Positions 1-6,831 are shown, counted from the stretch's first letter. The stretch: 20,343 nucleotides of DNA from Ruminococcus sp. (GCA_017380355.1 JAFOED010000032.1:1-20343), one strand, 5' to 3'. Translations and numbers: made by a program. Notes: generated from the letters alone by a model not told the origin.

Positions 1-1029
1 AGAACCCTTTTGAATTCTGTATAAATTCGCCTGAAGTAAATCGCCCTTTATACGCAATGGTTCTCTGTCAGCGCATTTCTTCAGTTCTTCCTGCTGGATG
101 TTGATTTTCTTAGAGAGTCGCTCTATCGCGTTTGACACGAGCTTGTGCAAATCCTGACTACGCGATTTCATTCGCACAGCCATATCACGCTTGCTGTAAA
201 ACGCATCAAGCATAGAAGAATAGTCAGAAAAAACTTCCGTTTTCTGTGCATCACCATACTGTGTAATGTCCATAAACGCGATGTCAAACGGAGTGTTATC
301 CGCCTTGAAAACTATAGTCGGCGTGCCGTTATTCATAACGATTTCGCGCAGGTTTTCTATCTCTTTTTTGAGCGTAGAATTTAAGAAAACTCGGTGTTCA
401 ACCTCACGACAGATAATAGGACTGGTGCCCTGAATAGCCGATAAAACCGCTTTATCAAGCGATTTTTCAGAAACCTCAACAGCTGAAACTATATCAGTCA
501 CGCTATCGTTTAAGATATTAAGCTTATCCTGTGGAGTTGGCAGGATGTACTCGATTTTAGGTAATACGACACGCTCGTTAGTCATAGTGATGTCAATACG
601 CTTTATAGCATCGACTACGAGGTTTTTCTCGTCAACTAAGATGATGTTAGAGTATCTGCCCATAATCTCTAAGCACAAAGTCAGACGTTCTCTGTCGCCT
701 ATCTCGTTTGTCGCTTCGAACTCGAAAAACAGTATACGTTCAAACTGTGGCTGTGTGATGTTTAAAAGTTTTGCACCGCAAAGGCGTTTTCTCAGTAACA
801 TACACAGCATCGGAGGTACAGGTGGGTTTTCCGGTGCAAATTCGGTAAAATGCACGCGCGCACAATCTGCCCTACAACTCATAAATAGTTTTTTTGTACC
901 GTCTTTTGTGCGGAAGTTAATAACAAGCTCGTCTTTTGACGGCTGGTGAATCTGGTTTATGTGAGCGTCTTTAAGTGTTGATAAAAGCTCGTTTTTAATC
1001 ATACTGAGCATAATGCCGTCGAGAGCCAT
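1..1029 (-). CDS. rqcH: Rqc2/RqcH-type NFACT protein, 3' end cut off by the window edge
   Basis: RqcH binds obstructed 50S subunits and recruits tRNA-Ala so that stalled nascent chains receive C-terminal alanine tails for degradation. I translated this frame by hand because it has no stop inside the window. It starts at ATG 1029-1027 (MALDGIMLSMIKNELL), 8 nt after AAGGAGG. The 343 visible residues cover the NFACT-N domain and enter the middle region (KGDLLQANLYRI); the family is usually about 570-590 residues, so the C-terminal coiled coil and NFACT-R parts lie outside. Visible hallmarks are FERILFFEFE around residues 96-105 and EIMGRYSNIILVD shortly after. Glu97-Arg98 sits where the B. subtilis protein is remembered to have Asp97-Arg98. 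It is the last visible gene of the walJ-rlmH-rqcH group, 21 nt after rlmH. The older label 'fibronectin-binding protein' for this family is misleading. Confidence 0.92.
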   Translation of the reverse strand, partial: MALDGIMLSMIKNELLSTLKDAHINQIHQPSKDELVINFRTKDGTKKLFMSCRADCARVHFTEFAPENPPVPPMLCMLLRKRLCGAKLLNITQPQFERILFFEFEATNEIGDRERLTLCLEIMGRYSNIILVDEKNLVVDAIKRIDITMTNERVVLPKIEYILPTPQDKLNILNDSVTDIVSAVEVSEKSLDKAVLSAIQGTSPIICREVEHRVFLNSTLKKEIENLREIVMNNGTPTIVFKADNTPFDIAFMDITQYGDAQKTEVFSDYSSMLDAFYSKRDMAVRMKSRSQDLHKLVSNAIERLSKKINIQQEELKKCADREPLRIKGDLLQANLYRIQKGS

Positions 1030-1050
1030 ATTACTAACCTCCTTAAAAAA

Positions 1051-1530
1051 TTACTTGTGGTATTTTGCGTTTGCGCTTATCGAAAATGCGCGATAAATCT
1101 GTTCTGAAAGCATCACTCTAAAAAGCTGATGCGGGAATGTCATTTTAGACACGGAGAGCTTGAAATCAGCTCTGTTTTTCACATCACCACTCAAGCCCCA
1201 CGAACCGCCGATAATAAAATCGACAGTACCACTTTGCATAGAAATGTCAGAAAGCTTTAAAGACAACTCTTCTGAGCTTAACATCTTGCCCTCGATACAC
1301 ATCGCGATAACGTAGTCGGATTTGCCTACTTTACTTAAAATCCTCTCGCCCTCTTTTTGCAGAGTTTTTTCAATCTGCGACTGTGTACTCTGGTCAGCGA
1401 TTTTTTCTTCAGGTAGCTCTATTACTGTGAATTTGCAGTAACGCTGAAGTCTCTTTTTATATTCATTCAGTGCGTCTGTGAAAAACTTTTCTTTTAAATT
1501 TCCGACGCAAATCAAATTAACATTAAGCAT
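1051..1530 (-). CDS. rlmH: 23S rRNA (pseudouridine-1915-N3)-methyltransferase RlmH
   Basis: RlmH uses S-adenosylmethionine to methylate pseudouridine 1915 in helix 69 of 23S rRNA on assembled 70S ribosomes. The 159-residue product has the full family length. It shows the SPOUT trefoil-knot hallmarks: IGGSWGL (107-113), the LSVSKMTFPHQLFRVMLSEQIYRAF stretch in the last third (abbreviated here to its key elements FPHQLFR and EQIYRAF), and the conserved tail NAKYHK at the extreme C terminus. The start ATG follows AAGGAT by about 7 nt, and that ribosome site overlaps the stop of the preceding walJ gene, so translation is probably coupled. walJ and rlmH are also near neighbours in Bacillus. The next gene, rqcH, begins 21 nt downstream on the same strand. 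Confidence 0.96.
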   Translation of the reverse strand: MLNVNLICVGNLKEKFFTDALNEYKKRLQRYCKFTVIELPEEKIADQSTQSQIEKTLQKEGERILSKVGKSDYVIAMCIEGKMLSSEELSLKLSDISMQSGTVDFIIGGSWGLSGDVKNRADFKLSVSKMTFPHQLFRVMLSEQIYRAFSISANAKYHK

Positions 1531-1539
1531 AAATTATCC

Positions 1540-2328
1540 TTAGAAAATGACGGTTTTTCCTGTTGTTTCAGGAGGAGCTGTCATAATAGTGTAGTCTTCG
1601 TTTTCTATCATACCTGCTGAGTTTAACGCGATTTTTGATGTCTCTAAAGCCAAACGCGGAGTGTTGTTCTCCTGACTTAAGTGAGCGAGTAAAAATCTAG
1701 TCACTCCACTTTCCACAAGAGTAGGTAGCACCTTTGCGCAATCGTCGTTTGACAGATGTCCTGTCATAGACATAACTCGCTTTTTCAGTATAAACGGATA
1801 CGGACCGTTTTTCAGCATCTGCAGGTCGTGATTAGACTCGATGATAACTGCGTTGCTGTCACAAAGAGCACTCAGTGCATCCTGAGTCAGAAAGCCTGTG
1901 TCGGTAACGAGTGCACATCTGCGCTTGTCTGCTGTGGTGATGTGGTATCCACAACTCTCTTTTGCGTCGTGAGAAGTAAGCACTCTTTTTATAAGCATAT
2001 CCCCCAGAGCAACTTCGTTTTCTATAACCCTGAGGTCTGCGTTTTTGTCGACTTTATCACTATTGACTAAAGCTTCCAGCGTACCTGCACTCGAGTAAAT
2101 CGGCAGAGCATAGCGTTTTGCAAAAACACGTAGTGCTGAGCAGTGGTCAGTGTGCTCGTGCGTAACAAAAATCGCTTTTATCGTTTTTGTATCTATTTCG
2201 TTTTGTAAAAGAGCGAGCTCGAGCTGTTTACAGTTTCTGCCTGCATCAACAAGCACCGCTTCGTTGTTGCCGCTGATGTAGTAGCTGTTGCCCTTGCTCG
2301 ATGAAAAAAGCGGAACAATCTTCGCCAT
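1540..2328 (-). CDS. walJ: WalJ/YycJ-type metallo-beta-lactamase-fold hydrolase
   Basis: A 262-residue metallo-hydrolase matching B. subtilis YycJ/WalJ in length and motif order. The N terminus has the SSSKGNSYYI loop and LVDAG. The dinuclear metal motif is THEHTDH (His57, His59, Asp61, His62), followed by VTDTGF (metal-ligand Asp), ESNHDLQML and a late LAHLSQENN histidine. The family is tied to cell-wall homeostasis and coordination of division with replication in Bacillus; its substrate is not settled, and DNA exonuclease activity has been proposed. No walRK two-component genes are adjacent, unlike in Bacillus, where walJ ends the walRKHI operon. The ATG is preceded by GAGG 5 nt upstream, just after the murA terminator hairpin. 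The rlmH start lies 9 nt beyond the stop. Confidence 0.9.
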   Translation of the reverse strand: MAKIVPLFSSSKGNSYYISGNNEAVLVDAGRNCKQLELALLQNEIDTKTIKAIFVTHEHTDHCSALRVFAKRYALPIYSSAGTLEALVNSDKVDKNADLRVIENEVALGDMLIKRVLTSHDAKESCGYHITTADKRRCALVTDTGFLTQDALSALCDSNAVIIESNHDLQMLKNGPYPFILKKRVMSMTGHLSNDDCAKVLPTLVESGVTRFLLAHLSQENNTPRLALETSKIALNSAGMIENEDYTIMTAPPETTGKTVIF

Positions 2329-2348
2329 AAAAACCTCTATAATAACAA

Positions 2349-2369
2349 AGGGGTACTTTCTGTACCCCT
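2349..2369 (-). terminator. Terminator-like hairpin between murA and walJ
   Basis: A perfect 8-bp inverted repeat, AGGGGTAC / GTACCCCT, around a 5-nt loop. On the minus-strand transcript it starts 8 nt after the murA stop and is followed by TTTGTTATTATAG. The stem is strong but the U-tract is broken, so this may be a partial terminator that lets some murA transcripts continue into walJ, or a processing site. No clear promoter is visible in the short gap, which favours partial readthrough. Confidence 0.6.
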
Positions 2370-2377
2370 AGTAAATG

Positions 2378-3673
2378 TTATGCTGTTGTAGCTACTTCGT
2401 CGTTGTCTGGAATGTAAATCTTCTTGATGTCAGCGCCGAGTGACTTAAACTTGTTGATAACGTCCTCGTAACCACGCTCGATGTAGCTGATGCTTGAAAT
2501 GTAGGTAGTGCCTTCAGCAACCAAAGCCGCGATAATCATCGCCGCACCTGCTCGAAGGTCAGTAGCCTTAACAGGAGCTCCTGTAAGTGGAGCGCCACCC
2601 TCAATAATAGCGAGTCTGCCCTCAACGGAAATCTTTGCACCCATACGGACAAGCTCCGCAATATACTGATAACGGTTATCCCACACACTTTCGTTGATGA
2701 TAGATGTGCCGTTAATAGACGCTAAAAGTGCCGCAAACTGTGGCTGACAGTCAGTAGGGAAACCAGGGTGTGGCATAGTCTTGATGTTAACGCGGTTAAG
2801 CGGACGCTTAGTCGCATCAACAACAACGGCTTCGTCGTACTCCTCAACCTCAACACCCATTTCTCTGAGTTTCGATGAGATACTGTCGAGATGCTTAGGT
2901 GTGATGTTTTTAACGGTAATCTTACCGCGGGTAGCAGCAGCCGCCGCCATATATGTGCCAGCCTCAATCTGGTCAGGGATAATCGAATATGTGATACCAC
3001 GTAAGTATTCAACACCGCGGATCTTGATAACGTCTGTACCTGCGCCACGGATGTTAGCGCCCATGGAGTTTAAGAAGTTCGCAAGGTCAACGATGTGTGG
3101 CTCCTTAGCAGCGTTTTCGATGATAGTCTGACCCTCAGCTTTTACAGCAGCGAGGATAATATTCATAGTAGAACCGACAGAAACAGTGTCGAAATAAATT
3201 CTCGCACCGTGAAGTGGTCTGTCAGAAGTTGATTCAATAATCGCACCGTTAATCAGCTCGTTTTTAGCGCCCATAAGAGCAAAGCCCTTTAAGTGCTGAT
3301 CAATCGGTCTTACGCCGAAGTTGCATCCGCCAGGCAGTGCTACTTTAGCATTGTGGAATCTGCCGAGCAACGCACCAAGCAGATAATAAGACGCACGCAT
3401 ACCGCGCACTGAATCGTTAGTAGCTTCATAGGTGTTGATTGGACGTGGGTCAATGTCGAGAGTCGACTTATTCACACGTGTAACCTGAGCACCGAGCTCC
3501 TGCAGAATAGTCGCAATAAGAGTAACGTCGCTGATATTCGGTATATTCTCTATACGGCATGGCTCATCGCACAAAATAACAGCAGGGATGATAGCAACCG
3601 CTGCGTTTTTCGCACCGCTGACAGTAACTTCGCCGAAGAGCTGATTGCCGCCGTTAACAACAAATTTTTCCAA
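2378..3673 (-). CDS. murA: UDP-N-acetylglucosamine 1-carboxyvinyltransferase MurA
   Basis: MurA transfers enolpyruvate from phosphoenolpyruvate to UDP-GlcNAc, the first committed step of peptidoglycan synthesis in the cytoplasm. I place the start at TTG 3673-3671, giving 431 residues with the typical beginning (M)EKFVVNGGNQLFGEV. AGGAAG lies 10 nt upstream of it. The frame stays open to a GTG at 3799, but that start would add 42 non-homologous residues and has no ribosome site. Catalytic residues are present: Lys22-Asn23 in SGAKNAAVAI, Cys117 in LPGGCNFGVRPIDQH (the fosfomycin-target cysteine) and Arg122. FPTDCQPQF further on is the usual EPSP-synthase-fold signature. It has its own promoter and a leader of about 145 nt. 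Firmicutes often carry two MurA copies; I cannot tell which this is. Confidence 0.96.
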   Translation of the reverse strand: MEKFVVNGGNQLFGEVTVSGAKNAAVAIIPAVILCDEPCRIENIPNISDVTLIATILQELGAQVTRVNKSTLDIDPRPINTYEATNDSVRGMRASYYLLGALLGRFHNAKVALPGGCNFGVRPIDQHLKGFALMGAKNELINGAIIESTSDRPLHGARIYFDTVSVGSTMNIILAAVKAEGQTIIENAAKEPHIVDLANFLNSMGANIRGAGTDVIKIRGVEYLRGITYSIIPDQIEAGTYMAAAAATRGKITVKNITPKHLDSISSKLREMGVEVEEYDEAVVVDATKRPLNRVNIKTMPHPGFPTDCQPQFAALLASINGTSIINESVWDNRYQYIAELVRMGAKISVEGRLAIIEGGAPLTGAPVKATDLRAGAAMIIAALVAEGTTYISSISYIERGYEDVINKFKSLGADIKKIYIPDNDEVATTA

Positions 3674-3825
3674 AATATGCACACTTCCTATATTGTATAT
3701 ATGGTATATGCCTGAATGTAGTAAATAATCGGTCTTTTTTAAAAACCTCAAAAATTCAAATTGACAGTACAAAAACCAAGCGTACCCGCACTTATACACA
3801 GTACACCACAGTATCGTACACTATA
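3674..3825 (-). promoter_or_regulatory. Long murA 5' leader with competing pairing segments
   Basis: Between the proposed murA transcription start near 3819 and the TTG start lie about 145 nt. On the transcript, GGTTTTT occurs twice (3777-3771 and 3747-3741), and one segment, AAAAAAGACC (3740-3731), could pair with either copy. No poly-U terminator follows. The murA frame is open across most of the leader. I recognise no known riboswitch. The rest of the intergenic gap (3855-3990) holds only the comM terminator candidate. Confidence 0.35.
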
Positions 3826-3854
3826 AAGATAATACAAAGACGCTGTAAAGTCAA
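3826..3854 (-). promoter_or_regulatory. murA: Promoter for murA
   Basis: Reading leftward: TTGACT at 3854-3849, a 17-nt spacer, then TATCTT at 3831-3826. The -35 matches five of six consensus bases and the -10 is weaker. It is the best sigma-A-type match in the comM-murA gap and lies beyond the comM terminator candidate. Confidence 0.6.
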
Positions 3855-3897
3855 CTGATATTAGGCTTAATAATAAAATTTTGGTCAACTTGTATGT

Positions 3898-3926
3898 AAA
3901 AAAGTCACATAGGAAAGTGATTTTTT
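3898..3926 (-). terminator. Weak hairpin terminator after comM
   Basis: AAAAAA-g-TCAC, an 8-nt loop, then GTGA-TTTTTT. The A-run pairs with the T-run around a 4-bp TCAC/GTGA core with a single bulged base. It lies about 65 nt beyond the comM stop on the minus strand and would leave a U-rich tail on either strand. The core is GC-poor, so efficiency is uncertain. Confidence 0.5.
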
Positions 3927-3990
3927 AATAATTATTTTTCTACTGTGCAAATTCAGAATTTATATTTTCTTTGTAAGAATTATTTTAAGC

Positions 3991-5517
3991 CTATCTTCCC
4001 CAGTATTTGCGGTCTAGTGAACGGAACTGAATCGCTTCAGTAATATGATGCCCTCTTATAATCTCGCTACCCTCTAAATCTGCAATTGTTCGAGCAACTT
4101 TTAATATTCTGTCGTACGCACGAGCGGTAAGTCCGAGTCGCTCGAACGCGGCTTTTAAAAGCATATTAGCTTTGTCGTCAATCACGCAGACTTTCTCAAA
4201 CTGTGACGCGTCGAGATTTGCGTTACAGCTGATGCCTGTGCCAAAATAACGAGCCGTCTGTATCTCACGGGCTGCGTTCACACGTGCTCTGATTTGAGCG
4301 GATGTCTCCTCGTTACTTTTAGTGGTAAGATCATCATAGTCCACAGGAGGTACTTCGACGTGGATGTCGATTCTGTCCAGAAGCGGTCCAGAAATACGGC
4401 TTAAATACCGACGCACGCTATCCTCAGTACAGGTACACTGACGTGTAGGGTGGTTATAAAAACCGCACGGACACGGGTTCATTGCGGCAATCAGCGTAAA
4501 CGAGCACGGGTACGTCAGTCTACCCATAGCTCTCGAAATTGTGACTTTCGAATCCTCGACAGGCTGACGCAGAGCTTCGAGTGCACTACGCGAAAACTCA
4601 GGAAGCTCGTCTAAAAACAGTACGCCGTTGTGACACAGAGAAATCTCACCAGGTTTCGGCACAGCACCGCCACCTGACAGACCTACTGCAGAAATCGAGT
4701 GGTGTGGTGAACGAAACGGTCTGCTTGACACAAGACCTGCTTTCGTATCGAGCAAGCCTGCGACAGAATGGATTTTTGTCGTTTCAATCATCTCTTCAAA
4801 AGTCATATCCGGCAGTATAGTTCCCATACGTTTTGCGAGCATACTTTTGCCGGAACCCGGAGGGCCAATAAGGAGCACGTTGTGACCGCCTGCCGCGGCG
4901 ATTTCAAGCGCACGCTTCGCTTCGTACTGACCTTTTACCTGACAGAAATCGAGTACCTGAGAAACATCTCTATGCTCTTCATGGTTATACACAGCAGGCG
5001 CGATTTCTCCCCTGCCTTTAAAGTGATCTACAAGCTCAAAAACAGTCTTTACAGGGTAGATTTCTATCCCCTTTACTACTGCTCCTTCGCACGCATTTTC
5101 AAAAGGTACAAACAAGCGTTTTATTCCTGCACTCTGAGCTTTTATAGCCATCGGTAAAACGCCGTTTATTTTTCTCACTTCGCCCGAAAGCGACAGCTCA
5201 CCGACAAACGCGCAGTCGTCTAAAGACGCGCTTATCTGACCTGTTGCTTTTAAAAGGGCAACGAGTATCGGTAAATCGTACACAGGACCTTCTTTTTTTA
5301 TATCAGCAGGGGCTAAATTCACGATAATACGAACGGTCGGAAAATCAAAACCGCAGTTTTTAAGCGCCGAGCGCACTCTGTCTTTACTTTCTTTTACCGA
5401 CGCATCAGGAAGACCAACGATGTCAAAAGCAGGAATGCCTTTGCTCACGTCAGCCTCGACTTCAACACAAAAACTATCTATTCCGAATAATCCTAAGCTG
5501 TTACATTTTACTACCAT
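3991..5517 (-). CDS. comM: ComM/YifB-family Mg-chelatase-like AAA+ ATPase
   Basis: In naturally transformable bacteria ComM is a ring helicase that promotes branch migration during integration of incoming DNA; in many Firmicutes its role is untested. The ATG at 5517-5515 follows AGAGG at about 7 nt and gives 508 residues, a usual family length. A TTG five codons upstream would engulf the ribosome site. Domains in order: N-terminal Lon-like/ChlI fold (about 1-170, with IPAFDIVGLPDASVKES), AAA+ Mg-chelatase core with Walker A GPPGSGKS (218-225) and Walker B VLFLDE (299-304), a cysteine cluster PCPCG...CTC (Cys349, 351, 361, 363) that may bind metal, then LLDRIDIHVEVP and the C-terminal lid. It is divergent from a sigma-H-like gene. 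No other com genes are in view, so competence is not shown. Confidence 0.93.
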   Translation of the reverse strand: MVVKCNSLGLFGIDSFCVEVEADVSKGIPAFDIVGLPDASVKESKDRVRSALKNCGFDFPTVRIIVNLAPADIKKEGPVYDLPILVALLKATGQISASLDDCAFVGELSLSGEVRKINGVLPMAIKAQSAGIKRLFVPFENACEGAVVKGIEIYPVKTVFELVDHFKGRGEIAPAVYNHEEHRDVSQVLDFCQVKGQYEAKRALEIAAAGGHNVLLIGPPGSGKSMLAKRMGTILPDMTFEEMIETTKIHSVAGLLDTKAGLVSSRPFRSPHHSISAVGLSGGGAVPKPGEISLCHNGVLFLDELPEFSRSALEALRQPVEDSKVTISRAMGRLTYPCSFTLIAAMNPCPCGFYNHPTRQCTCTEDSVRRYLSRISGPLLDRIDIHVEVPPVDYDDLTTKSNEETSAQIRARVNAAREIQTARYFGTGISCNANLDASQFEKVCVIDDKANMLLKAAFERLGLTARAYDRILKVARTIADLEGSEIIRGHHITEAIQFRSLDRKYWGR

Positions 5518-5554
5518 TTGTATACCTCTCAAAAGTGCAGAATATATCCTTTTT

Positions 5555-5582
5555 ATTATATCACACGACTAAACTCGACTAA
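5555..5582 (-). promoter_or_regulatory. comM: comM extended -10 promoter with tandem TTAGTCG repeats
   Basis: Reading leftward: TTAGTCG (5582-5576), AGT, TTAGTCG (5572-5566), TG, then TGATATAAT (5563-5555), a perfect -10 with TGn extension. There is no recognisable -35 at the proper distance; the tandem heptamers occupy that place with a 10-bp period, one helical turn. This layout is typical of activator-dependent promoters, but the protein is unknown. Confidence 0.5.
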
Positions 5583-5600
5583 TAGTAAAAAAAGTTGTCA

Positions 5601-5627
5601 AATTATTGTATATTTTGCACAATAATT
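5601..5627. repeat. 9-bp inverted repeat in the comM / sigma-factor gap
   Basis: AATTATTGT (5601-5609) and ACAATAATT (5619-5627) are perfect inverted arms around a 9-nt centre. The site lies upstream of both divergent promoters, so it could be an operator. The region is very AT-rich, which raises the chance of coincidence. Confidence 0.35.
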
Positions 5628-5670
5628 ATTCTCATTTTTTGCGTTTTTGTTAAGAAAAACTAAAAATCCA

Positions 5671-5699
5671 TTGACTTTTTCGCACATTTATTGTAGCAT
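5671..5699 (+). promoter_or_regulatory. Promoter for the sigma-H-like gene
   Basis: TTGACT at 5671-5676, a 17-nt spacer and TAGCAT at 5694-5699, with the TTG start 33 nt further on. The -35 is good and the -10 matches four of six bases; an overlapping CATAAT is another possible -10. Confidence 0.6.
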
Positions 5700-5732
5700 A
5701 ATTATACATATATTTATGTGAGGTGGACATTT

Positions 5733-6326
5733 TTGCAACATTCGTCATATTTTTTCGAAAATTGTGATGACACCACCTTAGCATCTCTTATCAGAAGCGG
5801 TGACGCTCAATCCGACATAGCGTTTGAAATCATATGTGTCAGATACTTAAATCTCATTTCTTCTATTGCGTCGAAATACCGCTACTGTGCCGAAGGATAC
5901 GAGCTTTCAGACTTTATGCAGGAAGGCTTAATCGGCTTGCTTTCAGCGTGTAAGTCATACGATAACGGTCGCGGTATGAGTTTTAAAAACTACGCAATGC
6001 TGTGCGTCGAAAATCGTTTTAAAACTATCCGCCGACACAAAAACGCTACCACTCAGGTACCGCCTACAAATCTCGTCCCTATCGACAGCAGTCTTGAACT
6101 TCTCGAAGACGCAAACGAGATGAGCGTGCAGGAGATTCTCGAGAGTAAGGAATACATAAAATCTGTGTTCAAAAATCTCGACAAAACTCTCTCAGAGCTT
6201 GAGAAAAAGGTGCTGAAACTATATTTGTCAGGATACTCGTACTCGCAGACAGCTGCAGCGCTTTCTATCAGCGAAAAGGCTGTTGATAACGCGATGTACC
6301 GCATCCGCAAAAAATTATCACGGTAA
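5733..6326 (+). CDS. Sigma-70 family RNA polymerase sigma factor, sigma-H-like
   Basis: Directs RNA polymerase to a dedicated promoter set. The TTG at 5733 is chosen because GAGGTGG (5720-5726) sits 6 nt before it; the GTG at 5718 would include that site in the coding region. The product is 197 residues. Region 2 includes DFMQEGLIGLLSACKSYD (60-77), close to the core-binding helix of SigH/ComX-like factors. Region 4 is LSELEKKVLKLYLSGYSYSQ onward (153-196), a helix-turn-helix with AVDNAMYRIRKKL resembling the SIDNALQRVKRKL end of Bacillus SigH. There is no sigma-1.1 or clear region 3, and no anti-sigma gene next door. Length and motifs favour SigH over ECF factors, but orthology would need a tree. 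It is divergent from comM, an interesting pairing because sigma-H-type factors drive competence genes in some Firmicutes. Confidence 0.85.
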   Translation: MQHSSYFFENCDDTTLASLIRSGDAQSDIAFEIICVRYLNLISSIASKYRYCAEGYELSDFMQEGLIGLLSACKSYDNGRGMSFKNYAMLCVENRFKTIRRHKNATTQVPPTNLVPIDSSLELLEDANEMSVQEILESKEYIKSVFKNLDKTLSELEKKVLKLYLSGYSYSQTAAALSISEKAVDNAMYRIRKKLSR

Positions 6327-6329
6327 TAT

Positions 6330-6367
6330 ATCCCGAGAGTATAGACGGTGCAACTCCGTCACGGGAT
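6330..6367 (+). other. Structured intergenic element before the zinc-ribbon gene
   Basis: Two nested stems: outer ATCCCG (6330-6335) with CGGGAT (6362-6367), inner GACGG (6344-6348) with CCGTC (6356-6360). The inner loop is TGCAACT and an 8-nt asymmetric bulge (6336-6343) faces a single A. A U-run occurs at 6376-6381, eight nucleotides late for a classic terminator. A weak promoter (GTGCAA, 16 nt, TGA-TAAAAT ending at 6375) overlaps the same bases. It may be a poor terminator of the sigma gene, a 5' regulatory structure, or both. I do not match it to a known riboswitch. Confidence 0.45.
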
Positions 6368-6399
6368 GATAAAATATTTTTTCTAAGTGAGGTTACACT

Positions 6400-6678
6400 A
6401 TGTACGAAGACAAGACTCTGGTCTGCAAAGATTGTGGTGCTGAATTTGTATTCACAGCAGGCGAACAGGAATTCTATGCCGAAAAAGGTTTCGTAAACGA
6501 ACCACAGCGTTGCAAGGCTTGCAGAGTTGCTCGCAAGAATGCTGTTAAATCAGCTCGCGAAATGCACACAACTGTATGTGCTCAGTGCGGCGGCGAGGCT
6601 ACAATTCCGTTCAAACCTATGGAAGGCAAAGACTACTATTGCAGCGATTGCTTTGCAAAGAGAAAAGAAGCAGAATAA
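6400..6678 (+). CDS. Small double zinc-ribbon protein (zf-trcl type)
   Basis: A 92-residue cytoplasmic protein with four CxxC pairs: Cys9/Cys12 and Cys38/Cys41 form one probable zinc site, Cys60/Cys63 and Cys81/Cys84 a second. The first half (DKTLVCKDCGAEFVFTAGEQ and the following EFYAEKGF) is the 'probable zinc-ribbon' module common in clostridia; the second half repeats the plan. Charged linkers (ARKNAVKSAR, AKRKEAE) suggest nucleic-acid or protein contact, but no function is established. The ATG lies 8 nt after GTGAGG. It follows the sigma factor by 73 nt of structured sequence and ends in a strong terminator, so it may be expressed alone or with the sigma gene. Confidence 0.85.
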   Translation: MYEDKTLVCKDCGAEFVFTAGEQEFYAEKGFVNEPQRCKACRVARKNAVKSAREMHTTVCAQCGGEATIPFKPMEGKDYYCSDCFAKRKEAE

Positions 6679-6718
6679 GCTGAAGATATATTGCATAAAA
6701 CTCATATCGTTTTCTCAT

Positions 6719-6743
6719 GGCGTCCGTTTTTCGGGCGCCTTTT
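6719..6743 (+). terminator. Rho-independent terminator after the zinc-ribbon gene
   Basis: GGCGTCCG (6719-6726), a TTTTT loop, CGGGCGCC (6732-6739), then TTTT. The 8-bp stem has one G-U wobble and is GC-rich, 40 nt after the stop. Confidence 0.85.
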
Positions 6744-6802
6744 GCATTTTACAGAAATTTTCACTAACACTAAAATTATAACCCAAATTAAGCCGTAAAC
6801 TG

Positions 6803-6831
6803 TTGTTTTTTCTGCTTTTTTGTGGTATATT
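6803..6831 (+). promoter_or_regulatory. Promoter for the DUF1858-trmK-nif3 operon
   Basis: TTGTTT at 6803-6808, a 17-nt spacer and TATATT at 6826-6831, with a TGG extension directly before the -10. It lies between the preceding terminator and the DUF1858 start. Confidence 0.65.

Noticed and set aside
545..949. 134-codon open frame on the plus strand
   Set aside because: It lies antisense inside rqcH, has no ribosome site and its low-complexity Ser/Arg-rich translation is typical of a shadow frame.
2781..3131. 116-codon open frame antisense to murA
   Set aside because: The composition follows from the reverse complement of a conserved enzyme gene; no promoter or ribosome site.
3761..3766. 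Perfect TTGACA on the plus strand in the murA leader
   Set aside because: No -10 at 16-18 nt and no plus-strand gene downstream.
3674..3799. N-terminal extension of MurA from a GTG at 3799
   Set aside because: No Shine-Dalgarno sequence, not family-like, and a well-spaced AGGAAG supports the TTG at 3673.
5596..5601. TTGACA on the minus strand upstream of comM
   Set aside because: The hexamer 17 nt downstream (TCGAGT) is not a -10, and the real TATAAT is 35 nt away.
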